Below, piece by piece: positions 35,037 through 43,345 of a stretch of 44,904 bases of DNA. The stretch's first letter is position 1. Each line of letters begins with the position of its first letter. The position numbers were made by a program, and so were the translations under genes. A model generated the notes under the pieces. The model did no database searches, was not told where the DNA came from, and saw nothing but the letters and a program-made list of their open reading frames with translations. This DNA is from an uncultured Puniceicoccaceae bacterium (GTDB lineage Bacteria > Verrucomicrobiota > Verrucomicrobiia > Opitutales > Coraliomargaritaceae), in assembly GCA_913044165.1 (NCBI GenBank), contig CAJWMY010000007.1, positions 1 through 44,904 on the forward strand. The letters run 5' to 3'.

Positions 35037-36791
35037 TTACTTTACTTCAAGAGCCATTCGAGCTCGCACGGGAGCATTGACTCCATCTGATACACTTAGA
35101 ATAAATTCATTTAATCCAACATCTCTCTTAGATGGCGTACCCGAGAACTTCCCATATTTTGGACTTACTAAAGAAAGCCACTCTGGCCCAGATTCTTTTT
35201 TAAAAATCAATCTTCGGTCATCTTCACTCAATTTTTCTTCAGCATCTGAAACTCTCCAGTTTACGAAGGCATTATATTCTTCACCAACAAAAGCATATTT
35301 TTTACCAGTGCTATTTTGATTAAAATTATTTGAATTCCAAACAGGAGGAGTGTTCGAGCTTTCCACTATATTATTTAGATTTGTATTTTCATCAAATTCA
35401 ACCTTATTCCTATGCTTCCTAAGAGCAAGAGCCATGGCTTCCACTACTTTTGAATATCGCTTATCTGAAACAACATTTATATCTTCATTTGGATCCCTAA
35501 GATGATCATAAAGCATACTTTGTCCATTATCCCACTCACTGTATTGAAACCTATCTGTTCGGATTGTCTCGCCCGAATGATATCGTCCATAAATTGCTTT
35601 CTTATGAACAATATCAGGGTTTTCTAATGATGGAACTAAGCTTTTCCCTTGTAAATGTTGAGGTAATTCTAATCCAGCAAGTTCACATAGTGTTGGATAA
35701 ATATCAACCATCTCTACCAAAGAGTTAACTCTCTGATTAGATTTATATCCGGGAGCACTAATGATTAAAGGTGCGTGCATTGAAGTCTCAAATAGTGTGT
35801 GCTTACACCATAGAGAATGGTCACCTAATTGAAAGCCATGATCCCCCCAAAGTACTATTATTGTGTCATTCAATAAACCTTGAATCTCCAACTCATCTAA
35901 AAGTTTGCCAATCATATCATCAGTATAAGAAACACATGCAAGGTAGCCATGGATCAATTTAATAGCCATTTCATCGGAAACAGGACCTTCTTTAGGAATA
36001 TCATCATACATATTCCTTAATTCTCCCCATGTACTATTTGATGATGATGGAGCACCCTCAGGGAAAAATGAGTAATTTTGAGGTAAAGTGATATCCTCAG
36101 GATTGTATAAATCCCAATATTTTTTTGGAGCTACAAATGGCAAATGTGGCTTAGAGAACCCTGCTGTTAAAAAATAAGGCTGATCGGATTCTTTTGCTTC
36201 TTTAATTTGAGCTAAAATCTTATCTGTCATAATACCCGTAGGATAAGCATTGTATGAAACAGGAGCACATTCATAAGCTGGGCTTTTACCTTCATTTTCA
36301 GTTAGTTGATAAGCTTTAAAATAGCCAACTCTATCAATAACATCCCACGCTTTTATATTGTCATTTGAGTAGTGATATATTTTACCCATTGAAAATGTTT
36401 TGTACCCATTATTTTTAAACCAATGAGGGATATCCTCAACGTCTGGTGCCCCAGTACACTCTCTTCCCCAATTATTACTTGTAGGGCTATCAAAACGGGT
36501 ACCATACCAAGTAAATCTTTTTGAAGAAGGGTACATTCCGGCCATCAAACTAGCTCTAGAAGCTCCACAAACAGGCACTTGGACATAAGCATTTTCAAAG
36601 AGTGTCCCCATTGATGCTAAACGGTCAATGTTGGGACTCACAGCCCTATTTGCTCCGTAGCAATTTAATTCAGGTCGAAGATCATCAACAGCAATAAAAA
36701 GAATGTCTGGACTTTTTTTTGAAGCGTTAGCAGTAAAAACAAATGCAGGTACAAAAATCCAAAGGTATATAATAAGTAGAAAATATTTCAT
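35037..36791 (-). CDS. Secreted S1 sulfatase (CGASR type) with He_PIG-like domain
   Basis: This 584-residue protein has a signal peptide (about 1-23) and a catalytic domain resembling iduronate-2-sulfatase-like S1_7 (DILFIAVDDLRPELNCYG; formylglycine motif C-G-A-S-R with Cys75; WGDHGFQLGDH). The Ala at the position often held by Pro is seen in this subfamily. The C-terminal 110 residues (from NTPPVWNSN to the end) read as a putative Ig/cadherin-like He_PIG domain: VNWRVSDAE, GPEWLSLVSPKYGKFSGTP and LSVSDG. It is the first gene of the seven-gene sulfatase/GH10 run. A TATAAT on the - strand lies at 36818-36823, 27 bases upstream of the ATG. Confidence 0.94.
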   Translation of the reverse strand: MKYFLLIIYLWIFVPAFVFTANASKKSPDILFIAVDDLRPELNCYGANRAVSPNIDRLASMGTLFENAYVQVPVCGASRASLMAGMYPSSKRFTWYGTRFDSPTSNNWGRECTGAPDVEDIPHWFKNNGYKTFSMGKIYHYSNDNIKAWDVIDRVGYFKAYQLTENEGKSPAYECAPVSYNAYPTGIMTDKILAQIKEAKESDQPYFLTAGFSKPHLPFVAPKKYWDLYNPEDITLPQNYSFFPEGAPSSSNSTWGELRNMYDDIPKEGPVSDEMAIKLIHGYLACVSYTDDMIGKLLDELEIQGLLNDTIIVLWGDHGFQLGDHSLWCKHTLFETSMHAPLIISAPGYKSNQRVNSLVEMVDIYPTLCELAGLELPQHLQGKSLVPSLENPDIVHKKAIYGRYHSGETIRTDRFQYSEWDNGQSMLYDHLRDPNEDINVVSDKRYSKVVEAMALALRKHRNKVEFDENTNLNNIVESSNTPPVWNSNNFNQNSTGKKYAFVGEEYNAFVNWRVSDAEEKLSEDDRRLIFKKESGPEWLSLVSPKYGKFSGTPSKRDVGLNEFILSVSDGVNAPVRARMALEVK

Positions 36792-36936
36792 AAGGGAATA
36801 TAATATGATTAAAACCTATTATAATAGCATTTAATATATCAATTTAAAAGACGTACAAATGATAAAAAAGTATTTAAAAATGAAACTAAAAAATAAATAG
36901 TTTGATCTTAACGCCTTAAATAAGGATGAATTTTAT
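36792..36936. promoter_or_regulatory. Divergent control region of the sulfatase operon and galM
   Basis: This is a 145-base AT-rich gap between two divergent units. On the - strand TATAAT (complement of 36818-36823) is a candidate -10 for the operon, without a good -35. TGAAACT occurs at 36881-36887. On the + strand AAGGATG near 36922-36928 is a plausible ribosome site for the ATG at 36937. Confidence 0.45.
36881..36887 (+). promoter_or_regulatory. TGAAACT motif before the sulfatase operon and galM
   Basis: This exact 7-mer lies 90 bases upstream of the first sulfatase and 50 bases upstream of galM. It continues as GAAACTAAAAAAT, which fits my recollection of the XylR half-site described in E. 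coli (a GAAA start and an AAT end). Its function is unproven. Confidence 0.3.
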
Positions 36937-37974
36937 ATGCGTATTAGTAAAGAACCATACGGAAAAATCCCAAGCGGAGATAAAGTAGACTTATACTCAC
37001 TTAAAAATAAGAACGGAATGCTCTGCAGAATAACAAATTATGGGGGCATAATAACAAATCTCATGCTTCCAAAGAAATTTGGATCAACAGATGTAGTACT
37101 TGGCAAAAAATCTTTAGAGGACTATCTTTCGGGTCACCCTTATTTCGGTGCACTAACTGGGCGCGTTGCAGGTCGTATAATAGACGCGCAATTTGAATTA
37201 GAAGGTTCTACTTATTATTTGGATGCTAATGACGGGAAACACTGCCTTCATGGAGGAAACAATGCTTGGGATAAACAAATATGGAATGCTGATATTATAA
37301 GGCATTCGGGAATAGATAAGCTACAGCTTACTTACCTTGATAAAGATGGGGAAAACAACTTCCCTGGAAATGTTGAGTGCATAGTTACTTATGCGCTTAC
37401 CGAAGATAATAGTCTTGAAATCAGCTACAAAGCCACGAGTGATAAGGACACCCCGTTTAACCCAACAAATCATAGCTATTTTAACCTTAGTGGTGAAAAT
37501 TCAGGCACAATTTTAGACCACGAGGTACAAATTATTGCCGATGAAATCGCAGAAGCCTGCGATAACATGACATTAACAGGGAATAAAAAGGAGGTGATTC
37601 CAGGTCTTAATGATCTGAGAGAACCAATACGCATTGGTAATCTATCCGAGTTAAGCCATCGCAACATTGATACACATTATTTCTTAAATGGAGGACGTAC
37701 TAAAAATCCTAGATTTGTAGGAAAAATTTATGACCCAGCCTCAAAGCGTACTTTGGAACTTCATACAACAGAACCGGGAGTTCAATTTTATGGAGCTATA
37801 AACTTGTCAAAAGGAAATCATGAGATTGGAAAGAATGGAAATATTTACCCAGTCTATGGAGCCTTTTGCCTAGAAACTCAAGATTATCCCAATAGCATAA
37901 ATCAACCAATTGGTTCTGCAATCTTGAAGGCAAATCAGACTTTTCGCTCAAAAACAGTTTTTAAATTCGTATAA
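36937..37974 (+). CDS. galM: Aldose 1-epimerase (mutarotase)
   Basis: This 345-residue cytoplasmic enzyme interconverts alpha and beta anomers of aldoses. Family landmarks are NYGGIITNLMLP, HGGNNAWDKQIW (His105), NPTNHSYFNLSG with His179 as the likely acid, and CLETQDYPN with Glu313 as the likely base. Length and motifs are standard. It is divergent from the sulfatase operon. Next to a xylan pathway it would equilibrate the anomers released by GH52 so that xylose isomerase receives its preferred form (inference; the family also serves galactose and arabinose). A ribosome-site-like AAGGATG precedes the ATG. It ends 25 bases before the convergent TPR gene and marks the right edge of the xylan locus. 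Confidence 0.94.
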   Translation: MRISKEPYGKIPSGDKVDLYSLKNKNGMLCRITNYGGIITNLMLPKKFGSTDVVLGKKSLEDYLSGHPYFGALTGRVAGRIIDAQFELEGSTYYLDANDGKHCLHGGNNAWDKQIWNADIIRHSGIDKLQLTYLDKDGENNFPGNVECIVTYALTEDNSLEISYKATSDKDTPFNPTNHSYFNLSGENSGTILDHEVQIIADEIAEACDNMTLTGNKKEVIPGLNDLREPIRIGNLSELSHRNIDTHYFLNGGRTKNPRFVGKIYDPASKRTLELHTTEPGVQFYGAINLSKGNHEIGKNGNIYPVYGAFCLETQDYPNSINQPIGSAILKANQTFRSKTVFKFV

Positions 37975-37999
37975 AGTAAAATGACAACTAGCGGTAAGC

Positions 38000-39391
38000 C
38001 TATTTATTAGAATAAAAATCATCAATCTTTTTAGAAACATCTTTATAAGTAATATCAATACCATACAATGTTTTGTATTCTGAAATAGCTTTATCAAAAT
38101 CCTTTTGGTATTCATAACAACTTCCAAGATCATATATTACAGCTTTTTTCAAATCAGTGACACCAGGGATTTCAGATTTCGCCAAAAGTAATTGCTCAAC
38201 AGCCAAATCAAAAAATCCTTTTTCTATATACGATTGCCCTAAAAGAACTAAAGCCTTAACTCGAACTTTGGGAGCCCTAAGCGCAAGTTGTAGCTCTTTG
38301 ATTGCTGCATCAATGTTATGATCTTCCTTATACAATTCACCAAGCTCATAACGGTAACTAAACTCGTTAGGATATCTTTTTACCAAACCTTCTGCTTGAG
38401 ACAAGCGGAAATCATGCTCTTCTTTTTTCAACTGATCAAGCTGAGTTCCCAAGGAGGAATCTCCAGGATTTTTATCAAAATCAGCTTGTAATAACAGAAT
38501 GGCTTTAGCCATTTTTTCTCGCGTAAGTGTTACCATCAAAGTTTCTAAATTAACATCTGCTTTACCAGATTCAAGACCGCGCGCTTTTTCCAACCATTCA
38601 AGAGCACTATCATACTCATCCAGCTTACGATAGTAAGTAACTAAATCTTTAAGTGTATTAATATTTTCAGGTTCATCCTCAACCTTCTTTAAAGACTCTT
38701 CGATGAGAGAACGAAGACCCTCTTCGCCTGTTTGAGCCCGACTTGATTGCTCTAGTCTTTGTGCTTCATCCTCATCTTTAAGTTTATCTCTAAAGCTCTT
38801 TTCTTCTTCCCATTTACCTTTATCAAGGGTTTGTTGAACCGATGCTTTCTTAATTAAATCTTGAACTTCGTCATCAGAAGGATTGTTCTTCAAAATAATA
38901 TCTCCAATATTAATTGCTTCCTCTGCTTTCCTAGCATCTATGTATTCACGAATTAGAGTTTTGCCATTTTGAACATTTTTTTGATCAAGGTTAAATAAAC
39001 TTTCATAAGCTAACAAAGACGTCTCCAAAAGACCTAACTCCTTTGCTGCTAGAGCTAATGACTTATGAGCTGAAGCATTTGTATAATTTGCTTTAATTTG
39101 CTCTTCAGCGGATTCCAGGACCTTTTCGGGATTCTTCCTAATAGAAGATTCGTTTGCTCCACCCGAAAGTTTTGCGAACATACCTCCCAAACCTCCAATT
39201 TTTTTAGACTTACCGCTTTTAATTTGAGCTTGTCTCAAAAGCCTTCTCACTTCAAAACAGTTAGGATTTGCTTTTACGATATTAAATAAAATATCAGCTG
39301 CGTAACTAGGATCTTTGGATAATACCTGGCTTGCTTTTTCTAAATGTTTTCGCAAACGAGGCTGTAATTCATTAATTTGGATTTCTTTCAT
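38000..39391 (-). CDS. TPR-repeat protein of unknown function
   Basis: This 463-residue, helix-rich protein has no signal peptide. An N-terminal segment (about 1-60) is followed by a small Gly-rich linker (GGLGGMFAKLSGG) and then tetratricopeptide-like repeats (for example 110-200, 240-300 and 330-455; the pattern NIDAAIKELQLAL, FFDLAVEQLLLA, DFDKAISEYKTL is clear). A charged coiled-coil-like stretch lies between (about 195-235). It probably acts as a protein-interaction scaffold. Nothing in the sequence gives a specific function. It lies 44 bases before glmM on the same strand and belongs with the housekeeping block rather than the xylan locus. Confidence 0.8.
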   Translation of the reverse strand: MKEIQINELQPRLRKHLEKASQVLSKDPSYAADILFNIVKANPNCFEVRRLLRQAQIKSGKSKKIGGLGGMFAKLSGGANESSIRKNPEKVLESAEEQIKANYTNASAHKSLALAAKELGLLETSLLAYESLFNLDQKNVQNGKTLIREYIDARKAEEAINIGDIILKNNPSDDEVQDLIKKASVQQTLDKGKWEEEKSFRDKLKDEDEAQRLEQSSRAQTGEEGLRSLIEESLKKVEDEPENINTLKDLVTYYRKLDEYDSALEWLEKARGLESGKADVNLETLMVTLTREKMAKAILLLQADFDKNPGDSSLGTQLDQLKKEEHDFRLSQAEGLVKRYPNEFSYRYELGELYKEDHNIDAAIKELQLALRAPKVRVKALVLLGQSYIEKGFFDLAVEQLLLAKSEIPGVTDLKKAVIYDLGSCYEYQKDFDKAISEYKTLYGIDITYKDVSKKIDDFYSNK

Positions 39392-39435
39392 AAATAAATT
39401 ATAATGGATACATTAATTAGAATGAATTGGAAAAT

Positions 39436-40803
39436 CTAGATAATAGATAAACTATTGCAAGCCTCAGTTACAATAATTTGCATAACTTCGGAAGCTAAAT
39501 TCTCCGATTTAGATTCTACTAAAATTCTAAGTTTTGACTCAGTGCCAGAGTAGCGAACTAAAACCCTTCCTTCTTCTCCCAGTAATGACTCCGCATGCTT
39601 TATAGAATTCTTAAATCTCGGTAATTGATCAAATGGAATCTTTTTCTCTACCTTTAAGTTCTTTGTTTTTTGCGGATAGAGCCTAATTGCTGAGTGCATT
39701 TCAGACAAAGGACACTCTTCTTCAATAAGTAATTTCATAAGTTCTAAAGCTGCAAGTAACCCATCTCCAGTAGGGCAAACATCTAGGAATAAAATATGAC
39801 CTGAGGATTCTCCACCAATTTGAACTCCTAATTCTCGCATTTTTTGAGCAACATTCCGATCTCCAACAGGAACACGCACCACTTTGAAACCAGCTTCTCG
39901 CAAGGATTTATCCAGACCTAAATTACTTTGGATAGTTAATACAATAGTTTTATGAATAAGCGTATTCATTTTCAAGGCATGTAATGCGAATAAACCTATT
40001 AATAAATCACCATCTAGTATTTTGCCTTTTTCATCGCAGACAACTAAACGATCTGCATCTCCATCATGGGCTAAACCTAAATCCGCTTGATGCTCAATAA
40101 CTAGTTCTGCTAGATTATTTGGATATTCACTTCCAATTTGGTCATTTATATTTTCACCATTAGGGGAAGCTCCAATCAATACCAAATCAGCCCCCAAAGC
40201 ATTTAATATTTCTGGAGAAGTTTTAAAACTTGCCCCGTTAGCACAATCAAGAACAATCTTAAAACCCTTTAAAGAATCAGCTTTCATAACCAATTGTATT
40301 TTCTCATTATAATAAGAAGAATCTAGGTAACTAATAGGATTTTGGGCTTTTTTTTCTAAAATATTGTAGATTCCAAAATCTCTAATGTCTAGCGAATCGA
40401 TAATTGCTTCAATTTTGTCTTCCTGGGCAATAGAAAATTTCTCTCCATTATGGTTAAACAATTTTATTCCATTATCAGAGGCGGGATTATGAGATGCAGT
40501 TAATACAATTCCCAGAGTGGCCTTAAAATGAAGTACGCCTAGGGCAACCGCTGGCGTTGGAACAATTCCCAAAAAGCATACGTTTAGTCCTGCAGAAGCA
40601 AAACCCTTTTGCATTGCGCACTCTAAAAGCTGACCACTGTAACGTGTGTCTCGGCCAATAATAATTTTAGAATTTAACGAATTTTCATTCTGTTGATTTA
40701 TAAAATAGCCCAGTGCAACAGCCAAACGAAAAGCAAACAATTCTGTCATTGGATCAGTGCCAAAAGATCCACGAATACCATCTGTTCCAAAATAACGACC
40801 CAT
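39436..40803 (-). CDS. glmM: Phosphoglucosamine mutase
   Basis: This 455-residue enzyme converts glucosamine 6-phosphate to glucosamine 1-phosphate on the way to UDP-GlcNAc, the peptidoglycan and LPS precursor. Landmarks are the N-terminal YFGTDGIRG, the phosphoserine loop TASHNPASDNGIK with Ser104 (E. coli Ser102), the metal loop DGDADRL, the sugar loop GGESSGH and the C-terminal phosphate-binding RYSGTESKLRI. All key residues are present and the length is standard. It lies between the TPR gene (44 bases before it) and trpD (15 bases before its start), all on the - strand. Confidence 0.97.
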   Translation of the reverse strand: MGRYFGTDGIRGSFGTDPMTELFAFRLAVALGYFINQQNENSLNSKIIIGRDTRYSGQLLECAMQKGFASAGLNVCFLGIVPTPAVALGVLHFKATLGIVLTASHNPASDNGIKLFNHNGEKFSIAQEDKIEAIIDSLDIRDFGIYNILEKKAQNPISYLDSSYYNEKIQLVMKADSLKGFKIVLDCANGASFKTSPEILNALGADLVLIGASPNGENINDQIGSEYPNNLAELVIEHQADLGLAHDGDADRLVVCDEKGKILDGDLLIGLFALHALKMNTLIHKTIVLTIQSNLGLDKSLREAGFKVVRVPVGDRNVAQKMRELGVQIGGESSGHILFLDVCPTGDGLLAALELMKLLIEEECPLSEMHSAIRLYPQKTKNLKVEKKIPFDQLPRFKNSIKHAESLLGEEGRVLVRYSGTESKLRILVESKSENLASEVMQIIVTEACNSLSII

Positions 40804-40818
40804 TGATTTTATTTAAAA

Positions 40819-41982
40819 TTAAGATTGTCGAGCAATGCTTTTATAAAAGTCTCGCACTTTATTTATCCAATTAATTAATTTACCTGACTCAATACAACTT
40901 CGTGCTTGTAAAACACCTTCAGATAAAGTTTGAACTCTACCACAAGAAAGCAAAGCAGCTGCTGTGTTTAAATAAATAGTATCTCGTAAACCCCGAGGGA
41001 CAGTACTTTCTTCGTTACTAGCAAAAGCAAATAAAATCTTAGTATTATCTTCTACAGTTCCACCCTTAAGTTCTTCTGCATCACAACGCTGAAGACCTGT
41101 AGATTGAATTTCTAAAACCCCATCGATCCCACTAAGCTTTCCAAAGCCTCGATGAAAGTTATGGCCAGCACAGCTAAGCTCATCTAAAGCTGTTCCCTCT
41201 AAAGGAACACCATGCACAACTATACCTCTATCTAAGTTCATATTATCTAAAGCTTCAGCAATTGGATTAATCCACTCTTTTGAATAGACCCCAATTAATT
41301 GAAATTTTGGTTTAGCTGGATTTATAAGTGGTCCAAGTAAATTAAAAATACTTTTACTTCCATTAGCAGCTAGTGCTTTTCTAGCCGGCATTATAGATTT
41401 AAAAACAGGGTGAAATGAAGGTGCAAAAAAGAAAGTAAAATTCAAAGCCTCAAGAGCTTTACGATGATTATGCAAATCAATCATTAATTCTATTCCAATA
41501 GCCTCCATTAAATCTGCGCTTCCACATTTTGAAGTAATCGATCGGTTTCCATGCTTTAAAACAGGTATCCCAAGTGCAGCTAAAACAAAGGCCACAGTAG
41601 TAGAGATATTAAAAGTTCCAAATCCATCGCCGCCTGTACCACAAACATCTATACCGCAAGCTGCATAATCATCAAGTTGGGGATTAATAGCAAGTGAGCG
41701 AAATACCTTGGCAAATGCAGAAACTTCTAATGCCGTTTCACCTTTGTTAGCTAAAGCGCTAAGAAAATCTATCTTTTCAGCATTGGATATCGTCTCATAA
41801 CCCAAAATCCGAGCACAAAATTCAGCTTCGATAGGATTTAAATTAAACCCATCTTTTAGTTTTTCTGTACTTTGAATTAAATTGTCCACATATCTATTGG
41901 ACAAATGCCCATCTAAACCACAAGCATAAAGCACTTTAGCAATGACTTTTTCTATCTTAAAAATTAAATTTAAACTAACCAT
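40819..41982 (-). CDS. trpD: Anthranilate phosphoribosyltransferase
   Basis: This enzyme transfers the phosphoribosyl group of PRPP to anthranilate in tryptophan synthesis. Landmarks are CGTGGDGFGTFNIST (PRPP loop), KHGNRSITSKCGSADLMEA and NLLGPLINP. From the ATG at 41982 the product has 387 residues, longer than the usual 330-350, mostly through an N-terminal extension. An ATG at 42015 would add 11 more residues. 41982 is preferred because an AAAGGG lies 12-17 bases before it. Start uncertainty matters because the divergent uppP frame overlaps this end. It is 15 bases from glmM. No other trp genes are in view. Confidence 0.92.
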   Translation of the reverse strand: MVSLNLIFKIEKVIAKVLYACGLDGHLSNRYVDNLIQSTEKLKDGFNLNPIEAEFCARILGYETISNAEKIDFLSALANKGETALEVSAFAKVFRSLAINPQLDDYAACGIDVCGTGGDGFGTFNISTTVAFVLAALGIPVLKHGNRSITSKCGSADLMEAIGIELMIDLHNHRKALEALNFTFFFAPSFHPVFKSIMPARKALAANGSKSIFNLLGPLINPAKPKFQLIGVYSKEWINPIAEALDNMNLDRGIVVHGVPLEGTALDELSCAGHNFHRGFGKLSGIDGVLEIQSTGLQRCDAEELKGGTVEDNTKILFAFASNEESTVPRGLRDTIYLNTAAALLSCGRVQTLSEGVLQARSCIESGKLINWINKVRDFYKSIARQS

Positions 41983-43072
41983 TAAAAAATTGAACCCTTT
42001 GCTTTGTAAATACATACGAAGAACTAAGATTTTGAGTTTTATTTTATTATTTAGCCTTTGTATCCCATTACATGGAGAAGTAAGTCCTGGAGTAAAAAAA
42101 GATAACTTAAATTACATGGACTGTATAATCCTAGGGGTAGTAGAGGGAATAACAGAATACCTGCCCATATCTTCAACAGGACACTTATTGATCACAAATG
42201 AATTTCTTGGATTAAATCAAGAAACACCAGTAGGATTTTATTTATCTAAGCCTAATATAGATTTAAAACCTGAAACTAATAATAAAAAAAGTTTCCCCGT
42301 TGAATCTCCATATACCCTCAAAGAAGCAGCATTTGCCTATATTATAATCATTCAAGCGGGCGCTATTCTAGCTGTTATCTTTTTGTATCGCGTAACAATT
42401 TTTCATATTTTTCTCGGATTGGTCGGAAAAAAACCAAAGGGATTAAAATTAGGATTACTCATATTGATGTCATTTTTGCCAGCTGCTATATTAGGTCTAG
42501 CTCTAAATAATTGGATTGAGAATCAATTAGGAGACCACCTAATAGCAATTGCAATTGCCTTGTTCCTAGGAGCAATTCTAATGCTCTACACAGATAGTAA
42601 AAGGAAAAAAATGAACTCTGAATCACAAATTTCTTTTAAAAGTTCGGATGCAAAAAACAATGCCGATAGAGCAATTAACGAACTTGACCAATTAAATTAT
42701 AAACAGGCCTTATTTATTGGCTTTGCTCAATGCCTCGCTTTGTGGCCAGGAATGAGTAGATCTATGGTAACAATCGTTGGAGGCTATTGGATAGGCCTAT
42801 CCCCAAAAAAAGCCGCTGAATATAGTTTCCTGCTAGGTTTAATAACGCTTTCGGCTGCATCAGCTTATACATTAACAACTGATGGAGCATTGTTAATCAA
42901 AAATATGCCCATTGCGCCCATGATAGCTGGATGTATCGTAGCTTTTATCTCAGCTACCTATGCCATTCGTTTTCTTGTAAGTTGCCTTAATCGATATGGA
43001 TTAGCCCCTTTTGCTTGGTATAGAATAGCATTAGCATTATTCCTGGCACTATTTTTCTTAGCAAAATCCTAG
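41942..43072 (+). CDS. uppP: Undecaprenyl-diphosphatase with N-terminal extension
   Basis: This multi-pass inner-membrane enzyme removes a phosphate from undecaprenyl diphosphate to recycle the cell-wall lipid carrier. Family motifs are GVVEGITEYLPISSTGHLL (first signature, with its acidic residues) and PGMSRSMVTIVGG (second signature). The frame from ATG 41942 gives 376 residues against about 270 typical. It carries an N-terminal hydrophobic, signal-like stretch (ILSFILLFSLCIPLHG) and a polar insert after TNEFLGLNQ (about 90-110). Start choice is uncertain: ATG 41942 overlaps trpD by 41 bases, TTG 41999 would keep the signal-like segment, and ATG 42116 starts right at the conserved core. The 3' end and function are certain. 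Confidence 0.92.
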   Translation: MTFSILKIKFKLTIKKLNPLLCKYIRRTKILSFILLFSLCIPLHGEVSPGVKKDNLNYMDCIILGVVEGITEYLPISSTGHLLITNEFLGLNQETPVGFYLSKPNIDLKPETNNKKSFPVESPYTLKEAAFAYIIIIQAGAILAVIFLYRVTIFHIFLGLVGKKPKGLKLGLLILMSFLPAAILGLALNNWIENQLGDHLIAIAIALFLGAILMLYTDSKRKKMNSESQISFKSSDAKNNADRAINELDQLNYKQALFIGFAQCLALWPGMSRSMVTIVGGYWIGLSPKKAAEYSFLLGLITLSAASAYTLTTDGALLIKNMPIAPMIAGCIVAFISATYAIRFLVSCLNRYGLAPFAWYRIALALFLALFFLAKS

Positions 43073-43092
43073 CTTTATTATAGAAAGCAAGC

Positions 43093-43127
43093 TTGACGTA
43101 CTAGTTTCATAGCATTTTATGATGCTA
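43093..43127 (+). promoter_or_regulatory. Candidate promoter and inverted repeat upstream of rpmF
   Basis: TTGACG (43093-43098) and TTTTAT (43115-43120) with a 16-base spacer form a plausible -35/-10 pair 26 bases before the rpmF ATG. A perfect 6-bp inverted repeat TAGCAT/ATGCTA (43110-43115 with 43122-43127) overlaps the -10. AGTTTCA (complement of TGAAACT) lies at 43103-43109 in the spacer. The repeat could be an operator for the rpmF-plsX-fabH group, or a weak uppP hairpin. Confidence 0.4.
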
Positions 43128-43145
43128 CTTTAACCAAATCTGATT

Positions 43146-43325
43146 ATGGCACAACCAAAACGCAAACAATCAAAGCAGAGGAGTAGAAAACGTCGTGGCT
43201 CTGTTAAATTTGAATTACCACAGCTTGCTAAAGATCCGCAAGATGGAACTTTGCATCGACCCCATCGTGTAAACGGATCAAATGGAACTTATCGAGGCCG
43301 TCAAGTTTTAGACGTTGAGGTCTAG
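43146..43325 (+). CDS. rpmF: 50S ribosomal protein L32
   Basis: This 59-residue basic protein of the large ribosomal subunit opens MAQPKRKQSKQRSRKRRGS, the usual L32 start, and ends HRVNGSNGTYRGRQVLDVEV. No cysteine zinc ligands are visible, so this is a zinc-free version. The rpmF-plsX-fabH order is widely conserved and supports the call. plsX follows after 20 bases. Confidence 0.96.
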   Translation: MAQPKRKQSKQRSRKRRGSVKFELPQLAKDPQDGTLHRPHRVNGSNGTYRGRQVLDVEV

Positions 43326-43345
43326 GAATTACCTTTACTCATCCC

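Noticed and set aside
25491-36791. Formylglycine-generating enzyme or anSME expected to accompany the sulfatases
   Set aside because: No gene in the window has the features of either maturase; it must be encoded elsewhere.
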